This document shows, in pieces, positions 10,166 through 22,748 of a stretch of DNA of 64,000 nt (position 1 is its first letter; every line of letters begins with the position of its first letter). The stretch covers positions 180,214 to 244,213 of the forward strand of contig QVRM01006051.1 in NCBI GenBank assembly GCA_003439945.1, read 5' to 3'. A program made the translations under genes and the position numbers. This DNA is from Dermanyssus gallinae. Its lineage: Eukaryota; Arthropoda; Arachnida; Mesostigmata; Dermanyssidae. The notes beneath the pieces were generated by a model. The model saw only the letters and a program-made list of their open reading frames with translations, was not told the DNA's origin and did no database searches.

Positions 10166-11023
10166 GTTTAAATAAACTTGTAGGAAACCAGCAACGATAA
10201 ATTTAGGCCTAATACGTACCTACAGGGTAGAATATTCTTATGATAAGAGATTTATGATCTCACTATGAAATTCCGAGAACAGATAGTCACATAGCAAAAG
10301 TATACTGCTTATATATATGTCACTAAAATAATCCACCATATTTCATACACGACAGCAGCTTCCCAAAAACGCATCGAGTGTTGGTCGCAGGTCGAAGGCG
10401 TCAAAGCTTGTTCCACTGCACGCGAGGCGTCCAGAGTTTAGAACCGGTTTTGCATCCAGAAGAGTACAATGGCTTCTAAAATCCTATGTCAATAAAAATC
10501 GGCCGTCACATTTTATGGTGAATTGGTGAGAATCAACGGAGTTTTGCCGGTTGCCGATATTGCGGTGGTCGTGGCTCTTTCTTGCGCCCTTCCACGTTCA
10601 GTAGCTTTTCAGGCGGTTCGGGCAAGAATTCGTTCGTTTTGGCGGTTGAAGTTTGGCTGCACCACTCAATTCCAAAATTTTGATGAGCTCAAACAAGCTT
10701 TTTGCAAACCGTAGTACAAAATGACGTGTACTAACTGCGACCAAAGGCCATTAACGTTGTGAGGAGACTACGGGCATGTATGGACAACAAGGCTTGATTA
10801 TGTAGTTATATATAAATCTTTCATTGGCCAAGTTATAAACAATAATTAACTAAACGTTCGCTGTGTTACTGTCTGTTGTCGGTTTTTTTTTTGTTGTGAG
10901 TTAGTTCTTCAGGTTGGTACTGTACTTATAGGCCACCCTGTATATATATATATACAATTACACCGTGAATTTATTCATGCATTAGTCGTGACTTTGTGTA
11001 TTTCTATTTTCTATTAGTGTTTC

Positions 11024-11060
<37 letters not shown>

Positions 11061-12032
11061 TCCCGTAGTTCAGTTTACGTTCAAATTGTAAGAAAGTGAT
11101 TTCGGGCGTGAACCGGTTGCCTGTCGTAGCCGACGGCTTCTGACTCTGACACGCCAGGTTGCCGCAACACTGAGGCTGTTTGTCATTACGACAACAACCC
11201 CCCCCCCCCCCCCACACACTCATACAAACAGCCACAACCACAAACCCGGGGAGGGGGACGTCTAACTAATGCGTCGACAAGCAGAATAGCGCCCGTCGAA
11301 GTGGTGATATTCGTCGTAGTGCAGTCGATGCCATGATGACAACGTCCGCCGGATGTCCGACTCCGACTCTCTGTGCTCGAGGTGCGAGAGAAATAGGAGA
11401 AGGCTCGGGGTGGAAGCGGAAAGCGGGATAGACCCAACGGAGCAGAGAGAAAACAAATAGACAGAGATGGACAGATAAGCAGAGATGATAGTTGGAGAAA
11501 AACGTAACAATGTGGTCAGCTGCGGCGGGGGAGGAAAGGGGGGGGGGGGGATGCGACGAAACCGAGAGGATGGAAACGTGAGGGGCGGCCTTAGTAATAA
11601 AGGGACGCTGGCCCGTATCGCGCGCTTGGCGTTGTGGCTTGCCAATGGCTACTTTGTCTGTTCTGCCAGTGACAGTTAAGTTCACTTTCAGTGTGTTTAA
11701 TGACAGGGTCACACCTCAACAATAGTGGTCGCCCTAGAGCGGCGCATACAAGTGATGGCGCTCGCAATCAATGACGGGTTGGGAACGGCACACAAAGCGA
11801 CCAGTCTGCTAACGAGCCCTAACCTTGACTCGAACTCCAGCAGGGCAACCAAGTTCGCCTGTGTTGCCACATGTTGGCGGACGTCCCCGCTGCGTTTGCC
11901 TATCTGCCGTAATACCACGGCAGACCGTGGTATGCATGCACACACTCGCTTTGCCTTAGAGGCGGCACCAGCCTATACCTTGCACTTGCTTTGCGTTGTG
12001 CCAGCTTACACGTCGGTTTATTTGATTTAAAT

Positions 12033-12093
<61 letters not shown>

Positions 12094-12948
12094 TGAATAC
12101 TGCTACTCTCCTCATTTTAGTGCATTTAAGGATCATCTGCAACGTCTTATTTTGACCGGCTCCCGTCTGACATGCGCTGTCTAACTTGACCGACTATAGC
12201 AAATAAAAGTTGTTGCCTGTAACTGTTTTTTTTGTTTAAATGTATGTGTGGATGTTTCTAATGTTTAGTTGCACACCTTATATAATATATATATAAACTG
12301 AGTTCATTAAATGGGTGAATATTTGAGGGTGTCATCGAACTCTTTAAAAGGGTCGTAGAATGGCGGGCGGTTATCATGTCGCGAACCAAACCACTATTCA
12401 TTCTGTATAAAAGCGATTTCCATAAAGTCCTTATGTTTAAATATGTGTGTATGTGTGTTTATATGCGCAATAGCAAAATGATAAGCTGTTGAACATGAAA
12501 GCTCCAAAAATGAGGCATTACGGAAGCCTCGAGGACTTGCAAACATATACAACCACTTTGCTCTTGTTAGCCAACGTTGGGTGTCTTGCAGATAAGATAC
12601 GCTGCTATGTTCGGTTTCTCTATTGTACAACTAAATCTCTCGCAATTGCATATTTTCGAAAGTTATGTTAGCTATCATTTTAGTAAATTAACAATACATT
12701 TTGCCTCGTCTTTTGTAACGTTGGAACACGGTGAGATGCGTACTGATTTTAGTACTACCCTGGGTGTTATGTGAGCTACGTGTTAGACATGTTGGCGTAC
12801 AATATTAATGCAAGAAAAAATATAGCTATGCGAAAAGTTACTTATGCGGCTAATATATTTTTTGCCGATTCTTGCGGAGAATATTGCAGTGTAACACTGA
12901 GTATATATACATATATTTATTATCATCAAACAAACTGCGATTATATTG

Positions 12949-13001
<53 letters not shown>

Positions 13002-13250
13002 TCGTACCAGCTCCGTTGTTTCGGTGTGATCAGTTCGAGGCCCTCCACGGAAGAGCGCATCATCGCCACGAGACGTCACCCAGGGTATGTTACGAGCGGC
13101 TGTTATTTTGGCGTATTGACCCAACCGCAGGCGCGAAGTTCCTCCCCCGTGCCAAAATCGCATGGCTCGGGCTTTTCAATCAACTCTGCAATATAAAGGA
13201 ATTTCGCTATGTTAAAATTATTGTGCCTTAAAACTGTTTAGTTCATGTTT
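10166..13250. other. Non-coding stretch rich in simple repeats
   Basis: No exon or element recognised. Microsatellites: TA at 10941-10954, 11029-11054, 12036-12091 (56 bp) and 12283-12293; TATATG units passing into TA at about 12950-13002; a C16 run at 11198-11213 and a G13 run at 11538-11550. Open frames across 11262-11712 are low-complexity by-products of purine/pyrimidine bias. Confidence 0.5.
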
Positions 13251-13300
13251 TGTATTATATATAATATATAATTATATATATATTATATATATATATATAT
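13251..13300. repeat. TA-rich tract at the 5' junction of R2-like copy B
   Basis: An impure TATAATATA tract becomes a pure TA run that ends exactly where homology to copy A (at its base 739) begins. Confidence 0.8.
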
Positions 13301-14536
13301 AACCCCACCAAAGACTCATATTTTTGAAAGACTTTCTCATTCCCCGTCTCCTATATAAACTGGTCTCCGGTCCCAGACCATCTTACGCACTCCTTAGTGA
13401 CCTAGATAAAAAGATCAGAAAGGTTGTTAAGTCGAAATGGCTTAAGCTCGAAAACTCGGTGCCGAACGCCTACCTGTACACGCACACAGCACACGGCGGT
13501 CTGGACATCCCCTGCCTCCAAACATTCATTCCCAGAATCCGCCTCTCCCGCCTGACAGCACTACAACACTCCACGCACCTTGGGGTCCAATGGATGCTAA
13601 CCACCGAGCACTTTAAAAAAGATCTTGCGAAAACAAGACTTCTTTGCGAGCGCTTGGGAACCTCCATTGAGACCGCTACACAAGAGACCGATTACTGGTC
13701 TCAACAATTACACAACACGTTCGATGGGGCACATTTTAAAAAAGCACACGAAACGCCCTTTGTACATTACTGGATTAAGGGTATGCCCTACCTATCTGGT
13801 AAGGAGTATTTAAACCTACTAAAGCTCAGGATCAACGCACTACCAACGCGTGCCAGATTGGCCAGGGGACGCCCGGGCTACAACAAACGTTGTAGGCACG
13901 GGTGTCATGCGCCTGAGACGTTGGCTCATGTCGCTCAGATGTGCGATATAACACACAAACAAACCATAAAGAGACATGACGACGTCTGTGATCGCGTGGC
14001 GCGTCTTCTCCGCGAAAGGGGTCATGAGGTGGTTCGTGAGCGAGTATTCCGTCGACCGGGCGCACCGGGTCTAAAGCCCGACCTCGTAATAACAACACCT
14101 ACCGAGGTCTGGGTTTTAGATGCCGAGGTTTGCGGCCCGAACCGGGACCTGGCAAAAGCACGGCAAGACAAGATCGCCAAATATGACGTCGAGTTCCTAA
14201 GAGCGGCGCTCCCCTACCCGCAAAAACCTCGCAGATTCGGATCCATCACTATCTCTATGAGTGGTGTATGGGACTCCGAATCTGCGAGGACGCTCTTGGG
14301 GCTCGGCGTCACGAAGAGGAATCTTATGGATCTCCACCGTTTTAACTTTGCAAGGAAACCTTGAGGATATATCGCTCGCACCGGATCCATAAGAAGCGGG
14401 GGGCTACCATCAAGCAAGGACACGGACAAACTGATTCTTAACTTACACGTGAAACCTTTTACCACATTTTATAAGGAGAGCACTGACGAGTGTGGCAAAA
14501 GTATTGTAAATGATTATAAATCATCACAAATTTTTT
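13301..14536 (+). mobile_element. R2-like copy B, 5'-truncated
   Basis: It is collinear with copy A 739-1601 plus 7496-7878 and reads straight through the site where LINE X entered copy A, so it records the empty target. The 3' end carries the conserved hairpin pair and is followed by a short decayed TATATACATA. A and B differ by scattered substitutions and a 9-base indel (about 13686-13695), so both are fairly recent. Confidence 0.88.
13303..14364 (+). pseudogene. R2-like ORF, RT thumb, CCHC knuckle and complete RLE endonuclease (copy B)
   Basis: About 353 codons are open from the truncation junction to the natural stop at 14362-14364. The frame contains the RT thumb, the CCHC knuckle (CRHGC...HVAQMC), RHDDVCDRVARLL, the endonuclease motif KPDLV with a following DAEV, and the conserved C-terminal tail ending HRFNFARKP. 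Unlike copy A there is no nonsense change in the tail (Trp retained at SGVWDSE). It lacks all catalytic RT motifs because of the 5' truncation, so it cannot move itself, but its endonuclease half is intact as sequence. No promoter is apparent. Confidence 0.82.
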
Positions 14537-15179
14537 ATATACATAATACACACAACAGTGTAAGATAATGCACAAACTACAGCATAAGGTTACTTCAAGC
14601 ACACAAATTTGCGCCTTGAAGCATTCATGTTTCTGTATTTGTTAGTTTCGTAGGATTATGCGTTATTACTCTACGATGATTAAGCGACATTTTTATGGAC
14701 GTTTTAATTTGTTCTCACTTTATTTGTACATCTTTAAGGTCGATATTTGCATGCATTCTGTAATTCTATGTATGACTAGGCTGTGCTGTCAACATTATAA
14801 CGTCTCGATAGTCTGCGTAAAATGTTAGATTCAGTCTTCTTAATAGCCTTGACATGCTTTTCTAGATATGGTCGCCATATCTCGCAACCATTTTGGTACG
14901 ACTAAATTATGACATAAATAAATATAAAATTCCGGTTTTATTATTTAGTATAGGATGAGTCTCATCGAATATATATAAGACCAAATAATCTCCGGAGCCG
15001 CGTCTCCATCCACCCCCACAAGGTTGCTCGTGTAAACGTTGTGAACAACTTATTTGCCTGGAGGATTGCACGTCGTTCACAGATTCGAAACGACTTTGCT
15101 TCTATTGTAATACCTCTTTTTCACTGAAGGTGATATGATATGATATATGTACAAAGGAAAGATCCTTGTTCCAGTCCTT
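14537..15179. other. Unassigned AT-rich sequence
   Basis: I see no confident gene. The end (about 15125-15145) has a GATAT repeat of the type that often closes LINE 3' tails, so this may be an unrecognised element remnant. Confidence 0.35.
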
Positions 15180-16737
15180 TAGGATTTCAGATACGCTTTA
15201 AAAAATCCACAATACATGAGATTTTAGATACCCTGGTGAGATAAAGGGTCCAATTTTTCTCCGTGAAGGTTGTGTCCCTGCTCTGGAATACGACATATGA
15301 AAACGTCCTGAGACAAAAAGATCTTCCACAGAGAGTGGAGAAAATTGCGTAAGCTGTTGACCTGGCTGTCATAATTCAAGCAAAAACAGAGGAAGGACTC
15401 AAACTAAATGGCTCTCCAATGGATTGAAAAAAATGGATGGATGCAGCTGGGCTACAACTCGCCCTGAAGAACAGCAAAGCCATTTTCTTGACATGGAGGT
15501 AAAAAGTGGGCAACAAGAAATTAACAATGACGAGCCAGAAGATCAAAGAAGTCACAAATGCCAAATACTTAGGCGCCTATTAGATAAGGGTGTCAGGGCA
15601 CTAGTTACATCAGGAAGTGCACGGCCAAGGCGTCCAAAGCGGCTAACGCGACAGGATTCTGCCAAACGTATAAAAGCCGGCGACGGCTATTAATGTCGGT
15701 TGCTGAATCAATCGCAATTTTCGCTGTGCTAGTGTGGTTGCAGAATACCTGGAGGACAAAGCCGGCAAGAAAGGACAAAAGAAGCACGCAGAAAAAAGGT
15801 GGAGCGTAGGATTCTGCAAGCCTTTCCCATGGTTAGCACGAAGCTAGGTACGGCTGGCTCCCACCTTAGGACTTAAAGGTAAACAAAAGGAGAATGATGT
15901 TGAAAAGAGGGCCGGAGTCCAATAAAGAGGCGGAAAGGGAAGGGATGACGAGGTCGTTGCAGGAAGAGTATTCCACTCTTCCAATAAGAATGTGCAATGT
16001 TATCACACAGGCTAACTGGGTCACTTATTTTGCCTCCTTATCCTGGGTATACAAAAGTAGATAGACCGCCCATCGAAGAAAAATGACATTTTCTTACGCA
16101 GTGTCTTACAGGCCACGATAATTTTTAATACCATCTCTTTCATAAAGACAAAGCTCCCTCAGAAACCTGCGTGCATTGTGCAAGAGGGCATCACCGACGA
16201 TCCCGAGCAACAGTCTTGAAATGCAAGACATTAGGTCAAGCAAGGGCAGCCGGCCATAGCGCTACTAGAATCAGATGGTCCAGAGAAGAAAAACGAGGTG
16301 TCGTAATATCAGGAAGTTATATGAGGATGTTTCCTGGGCAAAGCCATGAAACCTGCAGCAATGAAAGAGAAAGACGAGCTCGGCAGGCCGCAAAAGAGAA
16401 TGGATCGCGCCTACAACATCAACAGATGGCGTGGCTTGTAATCAAACGTACGTAGTTATTGAGACATGCACGTCGGACTGGTGGAGGAACCCGTGAGTGG
16501 CGCCGGCCACATGATGAGTTAGGCGCTCGCCACTTCTCCTAATGACTTGTAGTAATATGCGATGCATATCTGGCCTATTAGAGAATGCAGCTTAAGGGAG
16601 GAGGTGTGTTAAGTGGGTAGATATATTGGTGGACTAACATTTAACCGCTGGACTCGAGCCCCACACGGCTCGAAAGGGAGGAACTTGCCCCTTTCGTAGC
16701 GACAGTGCGTTACCGCGACCACCCTTCTCCATTAAAA
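15180..16737 (+). pseudogene. R1-clade non-LTR retrotransposon remnant (copy R1-a)
   Basis: A highly decayed, multiply frameshifted 3' part of an R1-type ORF2. Recognisable in order are the RT stretch with LLWN-like and DLAVII (the YADD position is degraded), KWMDAAG, a KYLG-like motif, ARILPNV-like remnants replaced by shifts, MSVAESIAIF (about 15695-15725), then TGHDNF and a C-x2-C...C cluster (about 16115-16215). The 3' UTR (about 16480-16737) aligns with those of the R1-like elements at 25218-25390 and 54140-54415, including the motif around GCTGGACTCGAGCCCCACAC. Confidence 0.7.
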
Positions 16738-16942
16738 ATATGTACAATATTCAGCGAAGAGTAGGGGAAAAGAATAGGGATTAGGCAAAGGCGTTTGCAG
16801 CGCACGGCATCCAGTAAGGTCTGTCTCAGATCGATAGTTTTAACGAGTCACATGATGGATGTTTATTTATGAGATGTCAAGCGAAGAAAAATGTCATTTG
16901 ATTCGTGTAACAAAGCTGTAATTCGTTATGGTAAGTTCCTTG

Positions 16943-16943
<1 letters not shown>

Positions 16944-16997
<54 letters not shown>
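16944..16997. repeat. (TA)27 microsatellite
   Basis: A pure alternating TA run of 54 bases with no attached element that I recognise. An uncluttered example of the kind of target the R2-like copies sit in. Confidence 0.9.
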
Positions 16998-17001
<4 letters not shown>

Positions 17002-17119
17002 GCTTAAATGGTGGTTTTAAATCGTCTAACTCTCATATCTAAACCTTTATTTAATATAAATGTACAATGAAATACATATGCTTATTGTGTAATTATATTA
17101 GAGGGTGATAAACACTTAC

Positions 17120-17171
17120 TTGTAAGCTCATCTTCTTCCTCGTCGTCATCTTCTTGTCGTTTTTCCCGCGT
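17120..17171 (-). CDS. Small acidic internal exon of an unknown host gene
   Basis: On the minus strand a 52-base segment is bracketed by a strong acceptor (CTTCTTTTCAG before 17171) and a strong donor (ACAA followed by GTAAGTG after 17120). In phase 0 it encodes TREKRQEDDDEEEDELT plus one base, so it would end in phase 1. The charged run suggests a disordered or linker segment. Phase 0 at its start matches the phase-0 end of the exon at 38208-38009 on the same strand, so it could belong to the same transcript some 21 kb downstream. That is inference. It could also be an exon of a different gene or a chance match. Confidence 0.45.
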
Positions 17172-20100
17172 CTGAAAAGAAGTGGCAATGTATGGTAACA
17201 ATATATATATATATATACATCTCATGATCCAAGTGTAAAAGCGCCACTTAAATAGTACCATAGGGATGGTAAACATGCTTAGAATATATATATATATATA
17301 CATACGTCGCAAGCCACATCTCAAACATTTGCCAAAACAATCAGAGACACAAGCTCTAGTGCGTCGCCGAGGTTGCCGTTGACGATGACTGATTGATAGT
17401 TGAAAGCTAGTTCCGATTTCGTGACGGCTGGGTTGACTGTCTTGATGTAGAGGTCCGCAGATTCCCTAATCTTCCTACAACCCTTACCCCTATAAAGTGG
17501 TAGGCACGTGGCACGGCGCCGCTCGTGCACTGGTCGACGGTGGCCTATGTGTCGAGTGATTGACTAGGTGATGGCCAAGGACGTCATTAACTGTGAGACA
17601 ATCTTAATCCCCCCAGATTGTCTGCGTGGACAAGCTTCAACTGATAGAAGTATAGCAAATGTTTATAGGCCAACGAAGGCAGCGGTCAACAACTCACGCT
17701 ACAAACCGCAAATTCGATTTCCGTCTCGATGTGACAATCTGAAACGGTTTCGTTAAACACGTGTGAATTTAGACAAAAATGATACAAACAGCTAAATAGC
17801 GTGATTGTGCTTAATATGCATTGATTTACGTCTTTGCTTAACAATGCGTTAACCAATGCGCTGTTACCTATGCTGGTATTCTTTCTGCCACGCTTTCTGT
17901 TGCTGACTGCGGCTGATTCTCGCCTTCTATTAATTCCGACGATCGGACATCATTTGATCGGACAGGTAGATGACCACCAAATAGATGGTGGTGCTGTTCT
18001 CGTCGTAAAGCCGAACGCCGTAGGTGTTTGGCCTAGTTCCTATCATAACGATACTCATCGTTATCAGATAGCATAGGCAGGTCGTATCTGTTCTCATACA
18101 ATGTTGGGTGTGCGCGCGTGTTACCCCGCGTATTCGCTACCTAGCGATGTATATAGGCCACAAGACACACCGGGCCATTGCCACACACTTTTGGCCATTG
18201 TCATCACGATCACCATCATCGTCACAATCGATCGATCGATGTAGCGAGGTAGTGAAGACCATCGCCCTACTTCGAGGCGGCTGAAGCAGCAGCAGCAGCA
18301 ATGATGCCTTCTGCATTAGCGGCATAGGTAGGGTAATTGGGTCGGATGCTGGCTTCTCGTTGGCCCCACCGGAAGGACCGGTCGGGCATTACGCATGATT
18401 GAACTGCTGAGCAGGCCAAGCGTCGTCGAATCGAGCGGCGGTATCGCCTGCGCTTGAGATCGTTACGCCGTGCTGCATGTCTAGTCGCCGCGGCCGCAGC
18501 CACCATCGCGCCGCTACCGATCGCTCGTGTCACGCGACTGCAAGTGTCTTCGACCTCGTCGAGATTTTGTGATCGTATGTGACGCTCTTAGGCGTCGGTG
18601 ATTGACTAGACCCCGCACCGCCCCAGATTCCTAGCGTATATTGGGCAGGCCTGTTTTAGTTCAACTATTATTTCGTTGTGCAGCTAGGGTTCATGTATTC
18701 GTCTTCCTCTTATGACCATATTTTGTCCCGCCTTTGGGACAACGCTGTTTAGCTTGGTTTTCAGCAATGGTGTTCAGCTTATAAATACGTACAAGTACAG
18801 TGGCCGCCCGTCGGACTGTCAGGTATTGAGGACAGAGCAAAATATCTAAGCAACTATGTTGCATTGAGATGTTGATTTCTAGATGAAAACTATTCTCAAA
18901 TCACGAATGTTTTCGGCATGAGATTTAAGTATCTTACGGACAAATTAAACGGCGCGACCTTGTGAAAGGGATACGGCCCGCGACGTTGGTGCTCGATCCC
19001 GACGCGGCGTGTGCTGGGTTCACGCCGAGGACATGTTTTTATGCAACTCTATTCTTCGTAATACATACTTAGTATTATTAGAATCACTCGAATGATGTAT
19101 AGTTTACAATTGTGTGAATCGACGGTAAAGTATAGTAGGCGTTAGTTACAAATTATTTTGTCACGGTATGGCACCTATTGAGATTTTTTATTATCTAAGG
19201 ACTGGGCAAACAACTACTTGATGGATGATCGCGCATCGGTAATATAACCAAAACAATCGGTAAAATAACCAAACAACAGTTGGTTCTTTGCACACCAAAC
19301 CCCTCTAAGCTTGAATACGACTTTTGACTCCCCGACTAATAAAGAAAATGTATTCTGTACATGCAATAAAATTTACACAGCCAAACAGCATTCCAAATGA
19401 GACACCAACTCCAAAAACGCGCAACATACGTCTCTATGCTCCATGGATGGCTGTGCATCTCATTGATCATTCTTATTTTTTCCAAGTTATAGTTAAACGT
19501 TTACTTGCCTAATCCAAGCTTAGTTTGTTGATAAATAATTATTAATAGTAAGTTTTGTTTCATACCATAACGACAATCATAACGAAACGATTACGTGCAC
19601 TGACCATCGGTTTGAACGAGCGTGGCAAAAGGTCATTGCGCGCATCAACGCAAGACCTGCTGCGAGCGAGCGGCACTATGCGTCTCGTATCGCGGGCGAA
19701 AATCGACGCGCAAGTATGTGAACGGTGGATAATGCAAATAACATCAAGAGACACAGCTTGGAAGCGAGAGAAGGCCAGCCAGAAAGAGGAGTGGGTTCAT
19801 TCATTCAGTTACGTTCGATGGCCACTCGTGTGTTGGCCCTTCTGTAAAGGAAGGCTCTGGCTCGTTCGTCGTCAAGCTGTAATTCGGCAGATAAACGACA
19901 AGCGACGACATTTGTAGTTCGCAAAGAGGGTGGGGGCCGACAAATGGCCACGGTTTTGCGCTGCAGCCCGACCCTCTATTACGCCAGTAGCCTGAAACAA
20001 GGCGAGACGCGCGTCTCATCTTTCACTAGATCTCGACAAGTCGCCCAATGGGTCCGGTGCCCACCAGAATAAAAGAGAGAGGGAGAGAGAGAGCAGCGCC

Positions 20101-21954
20101 GCCGACGACGACCAGGATGACCACACGATTACGGCGCGTTCCAAAAAGGTCTCTGGAGGGCTGTTCTGTCGACCATAACCCAGCAAGTCAATGCCACCGA
20201 TAAACAGATAAGCTACAATGGTTATCCGAGCTCGTCTAGTTAAATTGCGACCATTGTATATGCAAATATCGTGTATATTGCCGAACCTTGGTGGTTTGTG
20301 GATAAGTACAGCCATTCCCGCAGCAATACAGCAGCTGGCCATACATCATACCAAAAGGTTAACGTGAAGAGCTTTAGAGCTATGTTCAGTCCATAGGGTC
20401 TTCAGAGATATTCTAATACTATCACGTCATAACCGACGAAGGGTGCACAGGGTCCCTAGTTTGAGTGAAGAACGCCATACTCTGTGCTATTTCTCATTAA
20501 CTTATATGAGTACGCGCTTATATTCGAAGACATGCGGTGTTGCAAACAATAATTGTTATTATTATTATTATTATTGCATGTTAAACAATGTTACAGTTGT
20601 GAGCGCTTGCTTTAAGAATGGACCCTCTCTTCGATCGCTCGTGACCTCCTGAGTTCGTTTACTTAATGCATTGAGGAATATTTGGGTTTCCTTGCTGATT
20701 GGTTTTAGTGCCTTCATAGCAATAGGCACAAAGATATATCTTGTTTTCAGTACAGCATATTTATTCAGTTTTCTGGCTTCCGCGTGCTTCGCTACCTATG
20801 CCGGCTCAACTGAGTAGGAAACTGCGTTTGTGCACGACGCCGTTCCATCCCAAACTAAGGATTTCCCTTGTGACCATAATGCAATGGTCACTACACACTA
20901 TACTATTATTATAGCTATTACTTTGTAATGAGAATGTACACCTTTCGGGCACTATAGAGTCGCTGCAAAACGCCAAATTTCAGTCTGTCTTGTTTCAGCG
21001 TACGAGCAAATGTTAGGATGTGTCCCTGTTAGGATCTTTATGTTGTTTCACTAGCAACCCATGTGCTTGCCTGACATAGAGCGTAAAAACAGTAGTCTTT
21101 TCTCTGCCTATAAAACGCCTTCTGGATCCGCAATGAAGACATTTTCTTCTTTAGATTTCCGTGTAAGACCCACGGTAAGCTTTTTGGCAGCCACCGCTCT
21201 CGTTACGTCCGCAGGTTCGGGCGTCTGGTCGAGAAGGCCGTTCTGTTCTCTGCTCAGCCGCGTCGTGTCTTCGCTTTAGGATCATTTATCGCCGGGAGCC
21301 GGGTCCACTGCGTTCATCGATCAACGTAATGGCAACCAACGCTGTCTGAGAAAACCGGGGGTTTTCTCCGGCTGGCCAACGATGGTGAGACCTGTCGTTG
21401 TTAGGAAAGCATCAGCGACTTTATGTTGCCCTGCTGTCGGCCAATCACATTCGATTCCATTCGCAACTATGCTGCCGGTATATATTATAGCTGCTCTGAG
21501 GGCTGCGAGAGATCGACCGCCTTGTTAGCGTAATTATAAAGTAACGCTTGTTTAACCGTCGACAAGACTGCTTCGCTTTTGGTTCTGTCCGTACAGAGCC
21601 CAAACGATGGCAGAGGACCCAGACGTACGGCAACACACATTCATATATGGACGTTCTAGTGCTCTTCGGAGACGGCTGTTCTTCCCCTTTACGTAAACAC
21701 CATACACATAGTTTATATGGCTGTGATAAACTGACATTATGGCCCGTACGCGCTCCATTGATTGTGTGAAGTCGCGCACTGCTTTCGCAAGGTGACTCGA
21801 AACTTCATAGCGTCGCCTATCTACAATTTCAAAAAGCTCATGCCAACTGTAGCGTCGAAGAAAGACGTTCTTCGGAGACCGTTCAGACTCTCTGTGCCAT
21901 GAAGCAGAACAAGTACCGTGCTGTGAATAAATAAACTTAAGTAAGGCCAAACGA
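17172..21954. other. Non-coding stretch without recognised elements
   Basis: Contains TA runs at 17203-17217 and 17284-17300, an ATCG tetranucleotide repeat near 18227-18241, a CAG run near 18287-18300, a GA-rich stretch at 20070-20095 and an ATT run at about 20553-20576. A minus-strand open frame at 17500-17323 has protein-like composition but no convincing splice sites. Confidence 0.45.
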
Positions 21955-22748
21955 GATGCAGTTTACAGAATTAATGTGCCAGCCTACAATACCATTACCA
22001 AATGGATTGTCTTATTTAAGAGAGGCGAACGGCGAGGATACACCGCATGCTGGACAACCAAAAACAGCTTCGAATGAGAAACTTCTACCAAGACGTGAAG
22101 ACTAACCATAGATTGAAGCCAAAAACTGATACGTATGTCAATTCCGGAGATAAATTCAGAACTTTTGAGACGAAATGCGCAGGATGTTTGAATCGATTCG
22201 TAACTGCGGGCGAACCCTGGATCCTCTACCACCGTACTCCAGAACGGAAAGGTGCCACTAGGGAGTGGACCGGACGCGGTAAGCAGCCTCCCAATAGAGT
22301 GAAAGAGTGCATTTCGCACCGGAAAAACTTTGGCAGTCGTTTTCAGAAATGCAAAAAAAACGATTGGCGTTCGTTCTACAGGAAAAGCGATAACTAGGGA
22401 GTACTATGCAACACTCATCGTAGCAATACAGCCTAGGATGCAGAAGGAGAAGAAGTTTCACCATACAATGCACCCACCTACGCTACGCGAACTAAAGTTC
22501 TAAATTGTCGACCATGCCCTATATTCTTTGGAGATGGCCCAGTGAGGTTTATGGAAACTTCAAGAAATATCTCTCCGGAAAGAAATGTCAGAGCAACAAT
22601 GATGGGATATGCGCCGTATACATATTCTAAATATTTTACTCATGGTATAAAGGCAGTTGAGGATTTTCACGTTTCAAGTTCAAATGTGGTTTATTCACAG
22701 GGTCTGCATTTTGCAATGTTTAGGTTCTCGGTAAATAAAAATTGTTAA
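21955..22748 (+). pseudogene. mariner-family transposase, heavily decayed
   Basis: Plus strand, several frameshifts. The N-terminal helix-turn-helix end is seen as YNTITKW and EDTPHAGQPKTAS. The catalytic core contains FVTAGEPWILYHRTPE, where mariner has a catalytic Asp in place of the Gly, so the first catalytic residue is lost. Next come EWTGRGKQPPNR, a frame jump into REYYATLIVAIQPRMQKEKK, the decayed second and third catalytic motifs, and the C-terminal KYFTHGIKAVEDF. Mariner elements cut and paste at TA. I could not define the inverted repeats. This copy is inactive. Confidence 0.72.

Noticed and set aside
11262..11712. Overlapping open frames on the minus strand
   Set aside because: Low-complexity pyrimidine-rich sequence; two frames are open at once and none shows a domain.
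17323..17530. Minus-strand 69-codon frame with protein-like composition next to the acidic exon
   Set aside because: It ends in a stop and lacks a convincing donor compatible with the phase-0 exon downstream. No recognisable domain.
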